NCBI GenBank assembly: GCA_002360535.1
Contig: DEQR01000012.1
Span: 1 to 64,000 of the forward strand
DNA: 64,000 nt
Direction: 5' to 3'
From: Thiobacillus sp. UBA3361
GTDB lineage: Bacteria > Pseudomonadota > Gammaproteobacteria > Burkholderiales > Thiobacillaceae
In this document: piece by piece, positions 1 to 7,572 of the stretch
Layout: the number at the start of each line of letters is the position of its first letter
Numbering within the stretch: position 1 is the first letter of the stretch
Program-made: the position numbers and the translations under genes
Notes under the pieces: generated by a model
Database searches by the model: none
What the model was told of the DNA's origin: nothing
The model's input: only the letters and a program-made list of their open reading frames with translations

Positions 1-19
1 ACGAAAAACCAGGGGAAGC

Positions 20-382
20 TCAATCGTGAAGGCGTTCCAATACTGTTTTGGCCATAAATCGAGCTGGCTCCCAGCGAGGGGACGACATGGCTGCGGTGTT
101 TGATTCTTTGCTTGCGCCAGCAGGAAGAATAGACGTGTTAACTATTGAGAGAGCTCCGACTAAGGCCTCGATCCAAGCTTCTTGCTCTTCGGACAAATAG
201 CCGCGCTTAACAAGATACTGCCCGGCGGTTACATCTTCTTTTAGCTCCCAGGCAACATTGAAGTTGCCCATGGCCTCACATTGCGCTTCTGGAGTGGCGG
301 CCAGCATTTCTACCGCATTGATGAAAATGCGATATGAACTGTGAAACTCCTCTTCGTCGGTAATGAGATTAGAGTCGGTCAT
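20..382 (-). CDS. Integron cassette ORF, hypothetical 120-residue protein
   Basis: I do not recognise this protein. It is acidic, about 120 residues, with no signal peptide or membrane segment. The middle contains helical-looking stretches (around YRIFINAVEML and EEQEAWIEALVGAL). It lies just beyond an attC site and reads in the same direction as the neighbouring acetyltransferase, away from the integrase, so it is most simply the second cassette of the integron array. Its base composition is visibly lower in GC than the chromosomal genes to the right, as is usual for cassettes. The attC site that should follow its stop codon lies outside the window. The call as a cassette gene is an inference from position; function is unknown. 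Confidence 0.7.
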   Translation of the reverse strand: MTDSNLITDEEEFHSSYRIFINAVEMLAATPEAQCEAMGNFNVAWELKEDVTAGQYLVKRGYLSEEQEAWIEALVGALSIVNTSILPAGASKESNTAAMSSPRWEPARFMAKTVLERLHD

Positions 383-394
383 GCAGCGTTTGCA

Positions 395-475
395 CTCTAA
401 CGTTTAGCTTGAGGGGCGCGGAAACAGGCGGCGAAGCCGGCTGTTGGAGCGTCCCTCTCGAAGCGATTGTTAGGC
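395..475 (-). repeat. attC recombination site (59-base element) between two cassettes
   Basis: Read on the minus strand the site begins with GCCTAAC, a perfect R'' core (RYYYAAC), and ends with GTTAGAG, an R'-type core (GTTRRRY with the last base off). Between them GCTTCGAGAGGG pairs with CCCTCAAGC as the L''/L' arms, leaving unpaired (extrahelical) bases as expected for a folded bottom-strand attC. A further internal pairing (AACAG with CTGTT) extends the stem. Length is 81 bases, within the normal attC range. It separates the GNAT cassette from the next cassette. Confidence 0.85.
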
Positions 476-482
476 TGGCAAC

Positions 483-962
483 TCACAGAGCCACCTTTAA
501 CTTACGGCCACCAGCAATAGCAAAGCCTTCACGTTCATAGAAGGCCAATGTTTTATCAAACTGTGGCAGCGGTGGTGTCGTAACTTCTAGGCGCTTCCAG
601 CCCCGCGATGCACCGAAGGATTTCGCTCGGGACACGAGGTGAAACCCAATATTGTTTGAGCGATATTCAGGACGAACATAAAGCTCTGGTATGGTTCCAA
701 AGGCGCCTTCAGCGTAAAGGGCATGGCTTTCATACAGAGCAAGGAACCCGACATTTTTTCCGACTTCATCGCGTGCGATAAACACGAAGTATTTTTCGCG
801 ATTGAGAAAGTCCCTGAGCCTGTCAGTTGTTTCCTCCTGATCGAAGTTAAATGTTTGAACACCTATAGTGTTCATGATTTCACTCAGCAACTCGCCAACC
901 ATTACGGCGATTTCATGTGAATCGCCCGGTGTTGCTGTTTCTATGGTTATGTTCGCGCTCAT
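483..962 (-). CDS. GNAT family N-acetyltransferase, first integron cassette
   Basis: This 159-residue protein has the GNAT fold signature: a beta strand rich in hydrophobics (FVFIARDE, residues about 60-67), VGFLALYES, then the acetyl-CoA binding motif A region ELYVRPEYRSNNIGFHLV (about 92-109), followed by the C-terminal LAFYEREGF motif typical of the family. The substrate is unknown; GNATs in cassettes include aminoglycoside acetyltransferases but many act on other small molecules or proteins, and nothing here proves a resistance role. It is the first cassette after attI: the minus-strand GTTAGGC boundary lies 9 bases upstream of the start codon (971-977), so the gene has almost no leader of its own and probably depends on a promoter in the attI/intI region. 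An attC follows its stop codon. Confidence 0.85.
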   Translation of the reverse strand: MSANITIETATPGDSHEIAVMVGELLSEIMNTIGVQTFNFDQEETTDRLRDFLNREKYFVFIARDEVGKNVGFLALYESHALYAEGAFGTIPELYVRPEYRSNNIGFHLVSRAKSFGASRGWKRLEVTTPPLPQFDKTLAFYEREGFAIAGGRKLKVAL

Positions 963-970
963 CTTGTGCT

Positions 971-1040
971 GCCTAACAGTTGATTAAACAGATTCTGGTA
1001 TATCCGTGATACACAGATTTCGTGTATCTCGGGCCGCTCC
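971..1040. other. attI region / attI-cassette junction of the integron
   Basis: The minus strand carries GTTAGGC (971-977), the same core as at the attC, marking where the first cassette joins the attI side. The array reads left and the integrase reads right, which is the standard divergent integron architecture. The exact extent of attI cannot be set by eye, because attI sites have little conserved sequence beyond the core. No strong cassette promoter (Pc) could be recognised on the minus strand between here and the integrase start. Confidence 0.65.
1004..1032. promoter_or_regulatory. Hyphenated palindrome between attI and intI
   Basis: GATACAC at 1008-1014 is the exact reverse complement of GTGTATC at 1022-1028, with a 7-base spacer. 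The arms extend outward to 11 bases with one mismatch (CCG at the left end, CGG at the right). It lies between the cassette junction and the integrase start, where a repressor operator or accessory integrase-binding site would be expected. It does not match the LexA box (CTGT-N8-ACAG), which controls some integrases, so the binding protein is unknown. Confidence 0.45.
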
Positions 1041-1112
1041 ATGGTGCCCTTGACCCGGTCTTGTCGTACCATCTTGCCAGGTTCTGATCACAACACTAAC
1101 AGGGGCGGAACA

Positions 1113-2513
1113 ATGGGAGAAGAGTCTCGCGAAGACAGAGAACGCAGGTTTTGGGACCGTTATCTGAAAACACTTCATTCACAAGGGGTTAAGCCACCTT
1201 CCGACCGCTGGCACGTGGTCCGGGCAGAGCAGTTCATCAGGACATTCCCGGACCGTCGGCTGGCCGATTTCGGCCCCGATGAGGTCTCCAACTACCTGGA
1301 GGAGTCCGGTCGGACCGGGGCACTCGCGGACTGGCAATACCGTCAGCTGGTCCGTGCTATACGGATTCTGTTTAGCATGGTTCAACCCGAATGGCTGGCG
1401 TCGTTCGATTGGGAGTTCTGGTCGGGCTCTTCGCGGCCGCTGGAATCCCAGCACGCGAGTGTGGCCAGGCGGCCGGACACGGTCGGCTCCGACACGGAAG
1501 CGGTGCTCGCCGAACGCATCGGCGACAAAGGCTGCGCCAGCCTGGTGCATCGCTATCCCGAGGCCTTCACGACGCTGTCGAATGTGCTGCGCACGCGGGG
1601 GTTGTCGATCCGCACCGAGAAGAGTTATCTGCATTGGTTGTGCCGCTTCGTGGCCTTTCACGGTGGCCGGGCGCCGGCTGAACTGGGGGCGACCCAGGTG
1701 GTGAGCTTTCTTCAGCATCTGGCGGTGGAGCGAAACGTGGCGGCGAGCACCCAGAATCAGGCGCTCAATGCCTTGGTGTTCTTTTATGACAAGGCGCTGG
1801 TGCGGCCGCTGGGCGAACTGGGGCCAATGGTGCGCGCGAAACGGCCCAAGCGGTTGCCCGTGGTGTTGTCCACCACCGAGGTGAAACGTCTGCTGGATGC
1901 CATGGAGGGTGTGCATGGCTTGATCGCGGCGTTGTTGTACGGCAGCGGCATGCGCCTGCTGGAGTGCCTGCGGCTTCGGGTGCAGGACGTGGAGTTCGAG
2001 CGCAATCTCATCGTGGTGCGGCGCGGCAAGGGGGACAAGGATCGTGTCGTGCCGCTGCCGGCGGCGGTGGTGTCCCGTCTTCGGGAGCATCTGCTTGGGG
2101 TGCGTGGCCTGCACCAGACCGATCTCGCCCAGGGACGGGGCGAGGTGCATCTTCCCGATGCGCTGGCGGTGAAGTATCCCCACGCGGCGAAGGCGTGGGG
2201 CTGGCAGTATGTGTTTCCCAGCGGCCGGTTGTCTGTGGACCCGCGCAGTGGCCAAACGCGCCGCCACCATCTGCATGAGGATGGCGTGCAGCGGGCCATT
2301 CGCGCCGCCCTGGAGCGCGCGGGCATCGAGCGCAAGGCGAGCTGCCATAGCCTGCGCCATAGTTTCGCCACCCACCTGCTGGAGCGCGGCCACGACATCC
2401 GCACGGTGCAGGAGTTGCTGGGCCACGCCGATGTGTCCACGACGATGATTTATACCCACGTGCTCAACCGCGGCGGGGTGGGGGCGCTGAGCCCGCTGGA
2501 TGCGCTGGGGTAG
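1113..2513 (+). CDS. intI: Integron integrase (tyrosine recombinase, IntI family) with N-terminal extension
   Basis: This site-specific recombinase would move gene cassettes between attC and attI. Catalytic residues are visible: R281 (GSGMRLLE), H412 and R415 ([13 protein letters not shown]), H438 ([10 protein letters not shown]) and Y447 (MIYTH). The segment at about 343-370, including [11 protein letters not shown] and WGWQYVFPS, is the extra helix region that separates IntI from ordinary XerC/D-type recombinases. I start at 1113 because AGGGGCGG sits just upstream; an in-frame ATG at 1041 would add 24 residues without a good ribosome site. Even so the protein is 466 residues, against about 320-340 for typical IntI. 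The first 110-140 residues look like an additional SAM-like core-binding domain ahead of the normal one (about 150-235). The gene diverges from the cassettes. Confidence 0.92.
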   Translation: MGEESREDRERRFWDRYLKTLHSQGVKPPSDRWHVVRAEQFIRTFPDRRLADFGPDEVSNYLEESGRTGALADWQYRQLVRAIRILFSMVQPEWLASFDWEFWSGSSRPLESQHASVARRPDTVGSDTEAVLAERIGDKGCASLVHRYPEAFTTLSNVLRTRGLSIRTEKSYLHWLCRFVAFHGGRAPAELGATQVVSFLQHLAVERNVAASTQNQALNALVFFYDKALVRPLGELGPMVRAKRPKRLPVVLSTTEVKRLLDAMEGVHGLIAALLYGSGMRLLECLRLRVQDVEFERNLIVVRRGKGDKDRVVPLPAAVVSRLREHLLGVRGLHQTDLAQGRGEVHLPDALAVKYPHAAKAWGWQYVFPSGRLSVDPRSGQTRRHHLHEDGVQRAIRAALERAGIERKASCHSLRHSFATHLLERGHDIRTVQELLGHADVSTTMIYTHVLNRGGVGALSPLDALG

Positions 2514-2744
2514 GTGCAGCCTTCCGTGGCCTTCCGTGGCCCGGAACCAATGTCCGCCCGATCCGGGTCGTGGCCGGGCCGGCGATGACGGCCGCGGCAG
2601 CCTAAAGGGATCGTCCGGTCAGGCCGTAATGCAGGCTGTGGGCAGCCTCACGGCCTTGCCGGCGCGGGGCGCCGGGCCGGCAGGAATGTCCCTGGCAGCC
2701 TCCCTATAATCCGTTCACCGATCGCCATCCGTCCCGGAACCTGA
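2514..2744. other. Intergenic region with tandem decamer and GC-rich stem-loop
   Basis: No gene is supported in this 231-base gap. It contains a tandem CCTTCCGTGG duplication near 2520-2539. TGCCGGC (2657-2663) is the reverse complement of GCCGGCA (2676-2682), and could form a stem-loop ending the integrase transcript, but no T-run follows. Confidence 0.4.
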
Positions 2745-3743
2745 ATGAGCCGCAACCCAGCACGAGCCGCAGCGCTGTCCCTCTTCGCACTGATGGGCCT
2801 GGCCGGCGGCCGGGCCGAGGCCCTGGTGGGTGGGGTGGTGGACACCAACGTGCCCACCTCGCCCTGGGCGGGGGTGGTGTCCATCGTCCCCGCCGGCGGC
2901 GGCATCTACTCGGGGGTGCTCCTCGACCCCTGGCATGTGCTCACCGCGGCGCACGTGGTCTATGGCACCCGCGATAGCCCCGGCAACGTGGCGGTCAACC
3001 TGAATTTCGCCGGGACCCTGAGCAGCGTGATTACCGCCAGCCGGATCGCCATCCACCCCAGCTACACTACCGGCAACACGGCCTCGGACAAGCAGTTCGC
3101 CTGGAACGATGACCTGGCCGTGATCACCTTGAGCAGGGCGGTGCCGGCGGGGGTGCCCACCTACCCGTTGTTCGCCGGCATCCCCGGCCGCAACGGCGCT
3201 TCCCGCGACATCACCCTAGTGGGCTATGGGGGCTATGCGAACGGAACGACCTCGACCGTCACCGTCGCCAGCCATGCCGGTGTGAAACGGGTGGGCCGCA
3301 ACCGGGTGGACGATCTGCTGCCCGACGACGAGGGCAGCGGCGTGGCGGAACTGTTCCTGTTCGACCTGGACGGACTCGATGCCGCCACCAATCTCATGGG
3401 CGGCCCGACCCTGGGCGAAAACATCGAGGCGGGCTATGCCGGCGGCGATTCGGGCAGCCCGGCCTTTGTGTTCGACCAGGGCGTCTGGAAAGTTGCCGGC
3501 ATTGCCGCCTTCAACGGCAAGGCCGATAACGGCACGGGCAGCGCCCTACAGTTCGGCGCCATTGGCGGCGGCATGCTGGTGGCGCCTTACGCGGATTGGA
3601 TCCGGGCGCAGCTCGCTCCCTCAGCGTCCGTGCTGACGGTGGTCGTCCAGCCGGTGCCCGAGCCGCAGACCTGGGGCATGCTGCTGGCTGGCCTGGGGCT
3701 GGTGGGCCTGGCAACGGCGCGGCGCCGGGCCACGGTACGCTGA
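2745..3743 (+). CDS. Secreted trypsin-like serine protease with PEP-CTERM sorting signal
   Basis: A 332-residue exported protease of the chymotrypsin/trypsin (S1) fold. Residues 1-26 form a signal peptide ending near GRAEA. The catalytic triad is visible as H70 in LTAAH, D123 in NDDLAVITL and S236 in GGDSGSP. The C-terminus has the full PEP-CTERM layout: VPEPQTWG at 304-311, a hydrophobic helix (MLLAGLGLVGLA) and an Arg-rich tail (RRR). PEP-CTERM proteins are recognised by an exosortase (EpsH family), cleaved and placed at the cell surface or in the extracellular matrix. No exosortase gene is in the window, so it must be elsewhere. It stands alone, followed by a palindromic repeat and then lapG-lapD. 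Its substrate is unknown. Confidence 0.9.
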   Translation: MSRNPARAAALSLFALMGLAGGRAEALVGGVVDTNVPTSPWAGVVSIVPAGGGIYSGVLLDPWHVLTAAHVVYGTRDSPGNVAVNLNFAGTLSSVITASRIAIHPSYTTGNTASDKQFAWNDDLAVITLSRAVPAGVPTYPLFAGIPGRNGASRDITLVGYGGYANGTTSTVTVASHAGVKRVGRNRVDDLLPDDEGSGVAELFLFDLDGLDAATNLMGGPTLGENIEAGYAGGDSGSPAFVFDQGVWKVAGIAAFNGKADNGTGSALQFGAIGGGMLVAPYADWIRAQLAPSASVLTVVVQPVPEPQTWGMLLAGLGLVGLATARRRATVR

Positions 3744-3805
3744 CCCTAACCGTTCATGGCCCAATGGTCGCCCCCACCGATGAAAGCGCGTGTACCAGCC
3801 ATGAA

Positions 3806-3850
3806 CGGGCCCCCTCTCCCAACCTCTCCCCCGCGTCGCGGGGGAGAGGC
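3806..3850. repeat. Palindromic intergenic repeat (CCTCTCCC type)
   Basis: CCTCTCCCCCGC (3823-3834) and GCGGGGGAGAGG (3838-3849) form a perfect 12-base stem with a 3-base loop, preceded by another CCCCTCTCCCAA block. The same vocabulary (CCCTCTCCC, GGGGAGAGG) occurs in the frdC-frdA junction at about 47271-47391, so this is a dispersed repeat family rather than a local terminator, although it could also stop the protease transcript. Confidence 0.7.
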
Positions 3851-3902
3851 ACATCGAGAGTCGCTGACGCGACTTTCACGGTAACGGAAGCGCGACTTGG
3901 GT

Positions 3903-4607
3903 ATGCCCCATAGGTGCTCCGCCGCACCCGGTTCACCCCCAACCCTGGCCGGCCGCGCCTGCGTGCTGCTGGCGCTGGGCCTGACCATGCTGGCCTGGGC
4001 CGGGGAGGACATGGACATCGCCCCCAACAGCCGTACCGTGGATCTGGTGCGCCAGCGCTTCGGCACCCATGCCGTGGAGCGGGTGCAGGCCTGGCGCCGC
4101 CTGCTGGACCGGGACCTGTTCGGCATCAGCGAGCAGGCCAAGCTGGAGCGGGTAAACCGCTTCTTCAACCGCATCCCCAGCGTGGAGGACCAGACCAACT
4201 GGGGCCAGCGCGACTACTGGGCCACGCCGGTGGAGTTGCTGGCCAGCAACGGCGGCGACTGCGAGGACTACGCCCTGGCCAAGTATTTCACCCTGAAGGC
4301 GGCCGGCGTGCCGACGGAACGTTTGCGCATCACCTATGTGCGCGCCTGGATCGCCCGGGACAAACGGGTGGAGTCCCACATGGTGCTGGCCTATTATCCC
4401 TTCCCGGACGCCGACCCCCTGATTCTGGACAATCTGGACGGGAGCATCCGCGCCGCCGCCGAACGCACCGATCTGACGCCCACCATGGGCTTCAACGCCG
4501 ACGGCCTGTGGTCCGCCAAACAACGCGGCCAGCATGGGCGGCTCGGCGAGGCGAGCAACATCGAACACTGGAACAAACTGCTGGCGCGCATGCGCCAAGA
4601 GCAATAG
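3903..4607 (+). CDS. lapG: Periplasmic transglutaminase-like cysteine protease LapG
   Basis: LapG-type proteases (BTLCP family) cut the N-terminal region of large surface adhesins such as LapA, releasing them and dispersing biofilm. This 234-residue protein has a hydrophobic export segment (about 18-35) and the catalytic Cys-His-Asp set: C120 in NGGDCEDYALAKYF, H159 in SHMVLAYY, and D176 in ILDNLDG. I use the ATG at 3903; a TTG two codons earlier is in frame. It is followed 10 bases later by lapD, which encodes its inner-membrane inhibitor, so the pair is almost certainly an operon. No LapA-like adhesin or its type I secretion genes are within the window. Family assignment is firm; the target adhesin is unknown. 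Confidence 0.92.
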   Translation: MPHRCSAAPGSPPTLAGRACVLLALGLTMLAWAGEDMDIAPNSRTVDLVRQRFGTHAVERVQAWRRLLDRDLFGISEQAKLERVNRFFNRIPSVEDQTNWGQRDYWATPVELLASNGGDCEDYALAKYFTLKAAGVPTERLRITYVRAWIARDKRVESHMVLAYYPFPDADPLILDNLDGSIRAAAERTDLTPTMGFNADGLWSAKQRGQHGRLGEASNIEHWNKLLARMRQEQ

Positions 4608-4617
4608 GAAACCCAAA

Positions 4618-6546
4618 ATGCGCACCCCCATCAGCCTGAAAACCCTGCTCGTCATGCTGCTCGCCCTGGTTTTCCTGCTGCTCGCCCTGGCCCTGTTCTT
4701 CGCCGGCCTCAAGGGCACCCGCGATTTCCTGCAACGCCAGCTGGCCAACCATGCCCAGGACGCCGCCACCACGCTGGCCCTGCAACTGAAGAACGATCTG
4801 ACGCGCAACGACATGGCGGCGGTGGCCAGCAACGTGGATGCCCTGTTCGACAGCGGCTACTACCAGCGCATCGCCATCACCGGTTCCGCCGGCGCCCCGC
4901 TCGTGGAGCGGCGCATGCCGGTGCGGGTGGAGGGCGCGCCCGACTGGTTCGTGCGCGCCCTGCCCCTCGACACGCCCAGCGGCCGGGCCGAGGCCTTGTC
5001 GGGCTGGAAGCGCAGTGCCCTGATCCAGGTCACCAGCCATCCCGGTTTCGCCTACCGGCAGATGTGGCATGCCACCCTCAGCACCCTGGGGCTCACCCTG
5101 CTGTTCTGGGCCATCGCCTCCCTGCTCGGCGCCGGCCTGCTGGCGCGCGCCCTGCGGCCGCTGGGCGAGATGGAAAGGCTGGCCCTGCGGGTGGCCAAGG
5201 GCGATTTCACCCACCTGCACGAACTGCCGCAGGTCCGCGAGCTCCGCCACATCGGCCACTCCCTGAACCTGATGTCCGATGCGGTGGGCCGCATGCTGGG
5301 CGAGAAGTCTTCCCTGGTGGAAAAGCTCCAGGAAGATCTCTACCACGACCCCCAGACCGGCCTGGCCAACCGCACCTTCTTCCTGGCCACCCTGGTGGAC
5401 GTGCTGCACGAGCATGCCGACACCTGCGGCCTGGTGCTGCTGCAAATCGATGGCCTGAGCACCTGCAACAGCCAGCAGGGGCGCGAGGCGGGCGACCGGT
5501 TGATCCGCGCCGCGGCCGCGGCGGTGCGCGCCGCCGAGCATCTGCCGGCGGAACACGTGGCGCGCCTGGACGGCTCCCAGTTCGGCGTCGTCCTGGAATA
5601 TGCCGATGCCGACAAGCTGCGCCTGTACGCCGATGAACTGGCCCGCAACACCGCCCAGGCCCTGCGCGGACTGGATGGGGAGAAGTGTTGCGGCGTGCAC
5701 GTGGGCGCCGCGCTGGCCGAGGGCGCCGACAGCTCCACCCTGCTGGCCCGTGCCGACAGCGCCCTGCGCGATGCCAAGCTGGGACCGAGCGGCACCAGCC
5801 GGGTGATGGCAGGCGAGACCCAGGGCGCCGCCAACCTGCGGCAACTGTTGCGCGAGGCGGTGATGAACGCCGATCTGCGCATCGAATGGCAGCCGGTGCT
5901 CAGCTGCGGCGACGAGGAACTGGAGCACTTCGAGGCCTACGCCCGCCTGATCGCTCCCGACGGCAAGACCCTGCCGGCCGGCGCCTTCGTCTATCTGGCC
6001 GAGGAAAACGGCCTGGTGACCACCCTGGACCGGCTGATCATCAGCGATGCCTGGGCCGCCGAGCGCCTGCACCCCAGCGCTTCCTGCTCCGTGAACCTGT
6101 CCACCGTCAGCCTGCTGGACAGCGGCTTCATCGCCTGGCTGACCGGCCACGTGCGGGTGCCCCAGCAGCTATTCCTGGAGGTGCCCAGCAACCGGCTGGC
6201 CACCTCGCCCGCCGCCCGCGACGCCCTCAAGCAGTTGCGCGAGGCCGGCTTCGGCATCGTGCTGGACCGCTTCATCCCGCAGGCCAATGCCCTGACCTGG
6301 CTGCACGACATCCGGCCCCATTGGGTGAAGGTGGAAGGCAGCCTGTGCCGCCAGGCCAAGGACGACATCGGCACCCGCGCCATGCTCAAGACCCTGTGCG
6401 CCTATGCCCGGGAACTGGGTTGCCGGGTGGGGGCCACCGGCGTGGAGTATGAGGACGAGTTGCAGGTGCTGTGCGAGCTGGGCTTCGACGCTGCCCAGGG
6501 GCGGCTGTTCAACCACCACGGGCCGGCGACGCCGGAAACCGTCTAG
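4618..6546 (+). CDS. lapD: c-di-GMP receptor LapD (degenerate GGDEF-EAL, inner membrane)
   Basis: A 642-residue protein with one transmembrane segment at about 9-31, a periplasmic output domain of LapD/MoxY type (about 32-145), a second membrane segment (about 155-178), a HAMP linker, then GGDEF and EAL domains. Both enzymatic motifs are degenerate: the GGDEF position reads DGSQF (about 318-322) and the EAL position reads EAY (about 437). It therefore should bind c-di-GMP without making or degrading it. In the known Lap system, c-di-GMP-bound LapD sequesters LapG and keeps the adhesin on the surface. The start at 4618 has AGGAAA upstream and matches the usual basic N-terminus before the first helix; a longer in-frame start would overlap lapG. 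A palindromic terminator follows. Confidence 0.92.
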   Translation: MRTPISLKTLLVMLLALVFLLLALALFFAGLKGTRDFLQRQLANHAQDAATTLALQLKNDLTRNDMAAVASNVDALFDSGYYQRIAITGSAGAPLVERRMPVRVEGAPDWFVRALPLDTPSGRAEALSGWKRSALIQVTSHPGFAYRQMWHATLSTLGLTLLFWAIASLLGAGLLARALRPLGEMERLALRVAKGDFTHLHELPQVRELRHIGHSLNLMSDAVGRMLGEKSSLVEKLQEDLYHDPQTGLANRTFFLATLVDVLHEHADTCGLVLLQIDGLSTCNSQQGREAGDRLIRAAAAAVRAAEHLPAEHVARLDGSQFGVVLEYADADKLRLYADELARNTAQALRGLDGEKCCGVHVGAALAEGADSSTLLARADSALRDAKLGPSGTSRVMAGETQGAANLRQLLREAVMNADLRIEWQPVLSCGDEELEHFEAYARLIAPDGKTLPAGAFVYLAEENGLVTTLDRLIISDAWAAERLHPSASCSVNLSTVSLLDSGFIAWLTGHVRVPQQLFLEVPSNRLATSPAARDALKQLREAGFGIVLDRFIPQANALTWLHDIRPHWVKVEGSLCRQAKDDIGTRAMLKTLCAYARELGCRVGATGVEYEDELQVLCELGFDAAQGRLFNHHGPATPETV

Positions 6547-6567
6547 GGACTCCGGAAGCGGCATGAA

Positions 6568-6593
6568 CAAAGGGCGCCCGCGGGCGCCCTTTG
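6568..6593. terminator. Perfect palindrome, probable bidirectional terminator
   Basis: CAAAGGGCGCCCG is followed directly by its exact reverse complement, giving a 13-base-arm palindrome between the convergent lapD and the repeat-protein gene. The A-rich and T-rich ends on either side (CAAA / TTTG) fit a terminator for both strands. Confidence 0.8.
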
Positions 6594-6618
6594 CGTGTCC
6601 CGGTGTCCCGCCGCGGGA

Positions 6619-7491
6619 CTACTTCTTCGGTTCGGCTGCCGGGGCGGCCGGGTATTGCCACAGCTGCTGCCAAGCGTTGGGGTCGAAGGGGTTGAACACC
6701 GGCGGCGCCTGGTAGGCCGGCGGTGCACCGGCCGCGGCGGGGACGCTGCCCGGCACCTGGAACAGCTGCGACCAGGCGTTGGGATCGGCCCAGTTGATGG
6801 TCGGTACGCCATAAGAGCCGGCGGTCCACGGGTTGGCGGCCGCGCCGGGTATGCCGGTGGTGGGCACCGTGGGCGCCAGGAAGCCCTTCCACAGATCACC
6901 GTAGGAGGTCGGGTTCATCATCGCCCCCAGCCAGCCCAGGTACATGTTGGGGTTGATGGTATTCACGCCCGCCTGAAGCCAGCGCGGGTCCAGGGGCGCC
7001 ATCATCCACTTCAGATAGACGGCCGGGTTCAGGCCTTGCAGCATGAGACTCCACAGCTTGGGATCGATGGGCGCCATCATCCAGCGCATCATCTTGCCGG
7101 GGTCGGTGAACTGGGTCAGCAGCGCGGTGTAGAAGTTGGGGTCCAGGCTGGCCGCCAGCCACTTCATATAGACGTTGGGGTCGGTCAGCAAGGGCATCCA
7201 GGCGCTGTAGGCGGCCGGGCTCATCATGCTGTTGGTCATGAAGGCCCACATGGCCGGGTCCAGCATCTGCATGCCCAGCCCGGTATAGAAGCTGGGTTCC
7301 AGCGCGGAACTGACGAAGGGCACGAACTGTTTCGGGTCCTTCAGCATGTTGGGGTTGCGGGTGAAGTCCCACATCTGGGCGGCCCACGCCTCGGGCGAGT
7401 TGGGCATGGCCGGCGCGCCGTCCGCCGCCGTGGCGGGCATCGCCACGGCCAGGGAGAGCGCCAGTCCAAGGGTCAGGGTTTTCAGTTTCAT
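6619..7491 (-). CDS. Secreted protein made of about 13-residue DPxxY/W repeats, unknown function
   Basis: I do not recognise a family. The 290-residue product starts MKLKTLTLG and has a clear Sec signal peptide ending at ATAADG. From about residue 60 to 205 it consists of roughly eleven consecutive units of 12-13 residues with the pattern [DNSE]P-x-x-[YW]-x-x-[WML]-[ML], for example DPNVYMKWLAASL, NPAVYLKWMMAPL and NPNMYLGWLGAMM. Two looser copies (DPNAWSQLF, DPNAWQQLW) occur near the C-terminus within a Pro/Ala-rich tail. The protein is rich in Met and Trp. I start at 7491 rather than the upstream ATG at 7527 because AGGAGGC lies just before it and the signal peptide then begins normally. 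Periplasmic or surface location is inferred. Confidence 0.8.
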   Translation of the reverse strand: MKLKTLTLGLALSLAVAMPATAADGAPAMPNSPEAWAAQMWDFTRNPNMLKDPKQFVPFVSSALEPSFYTGLGMQMLDPAMWAFMTNSMMSPAAYSAWMPLLTDPNVYMKWLAASLDPNFYTALLTQFTDPGKMMRWMMAPIDPKLWSLMLQGLNPAVYLKWMMAPLDPRWLQAGVNTINPNMYLGWLGAMMNPTSYGDLWKGFLAPTVPTTGIPGAAANPWTAGSYGVPTINWADPNAWSQLFQVPGSVPAAAGAPPAYQAPPVFNPFDPNAWQQLWQYPAAPAAEPKK

Positions 7492-7572
7492 GGTGATGCC
7501 TCCTGGATGAAATAAGTATGCATTCACGCGGGGAACCTCAGTCTATGCAATCCGCCTGAAATTCCAAGCGCC

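Noticed and set aside
483..962. Calling the GNAT cassette an aminoglycoside resistance gene
   Set aside because: The fold is clear but nothing in the sequence specifies the substrate; only cassette location suggests it.
1041..1112. Upstream ATG at 1041 as the integrase start
   Set aside because: No ribosome site precedes it, while AGGGGCGG stands just before the ATG at 1113; the added 24 residues lack any known domain.
1113..2513. Interpreting the tyrosine recombinase as a prophage integrase
   Set aside because: The IntI-specific patch, adjacent attC, and divergent cassettes identify an integron; no phage genes or tRNA attachment site are near.
4492..6150. Leftward frame opposite lapD
   Set aside because: Composition is Gln/Gly-rich without any motif and the plus strand encodes a full LapD.
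6619..7491. Reading the DPxxY/W repeats as a CRISPR or DNA repeat array
   Set aside because: The periodicity is only in the protein, not in DNA identity, and there is no spacer-repeat structure or cas gene.
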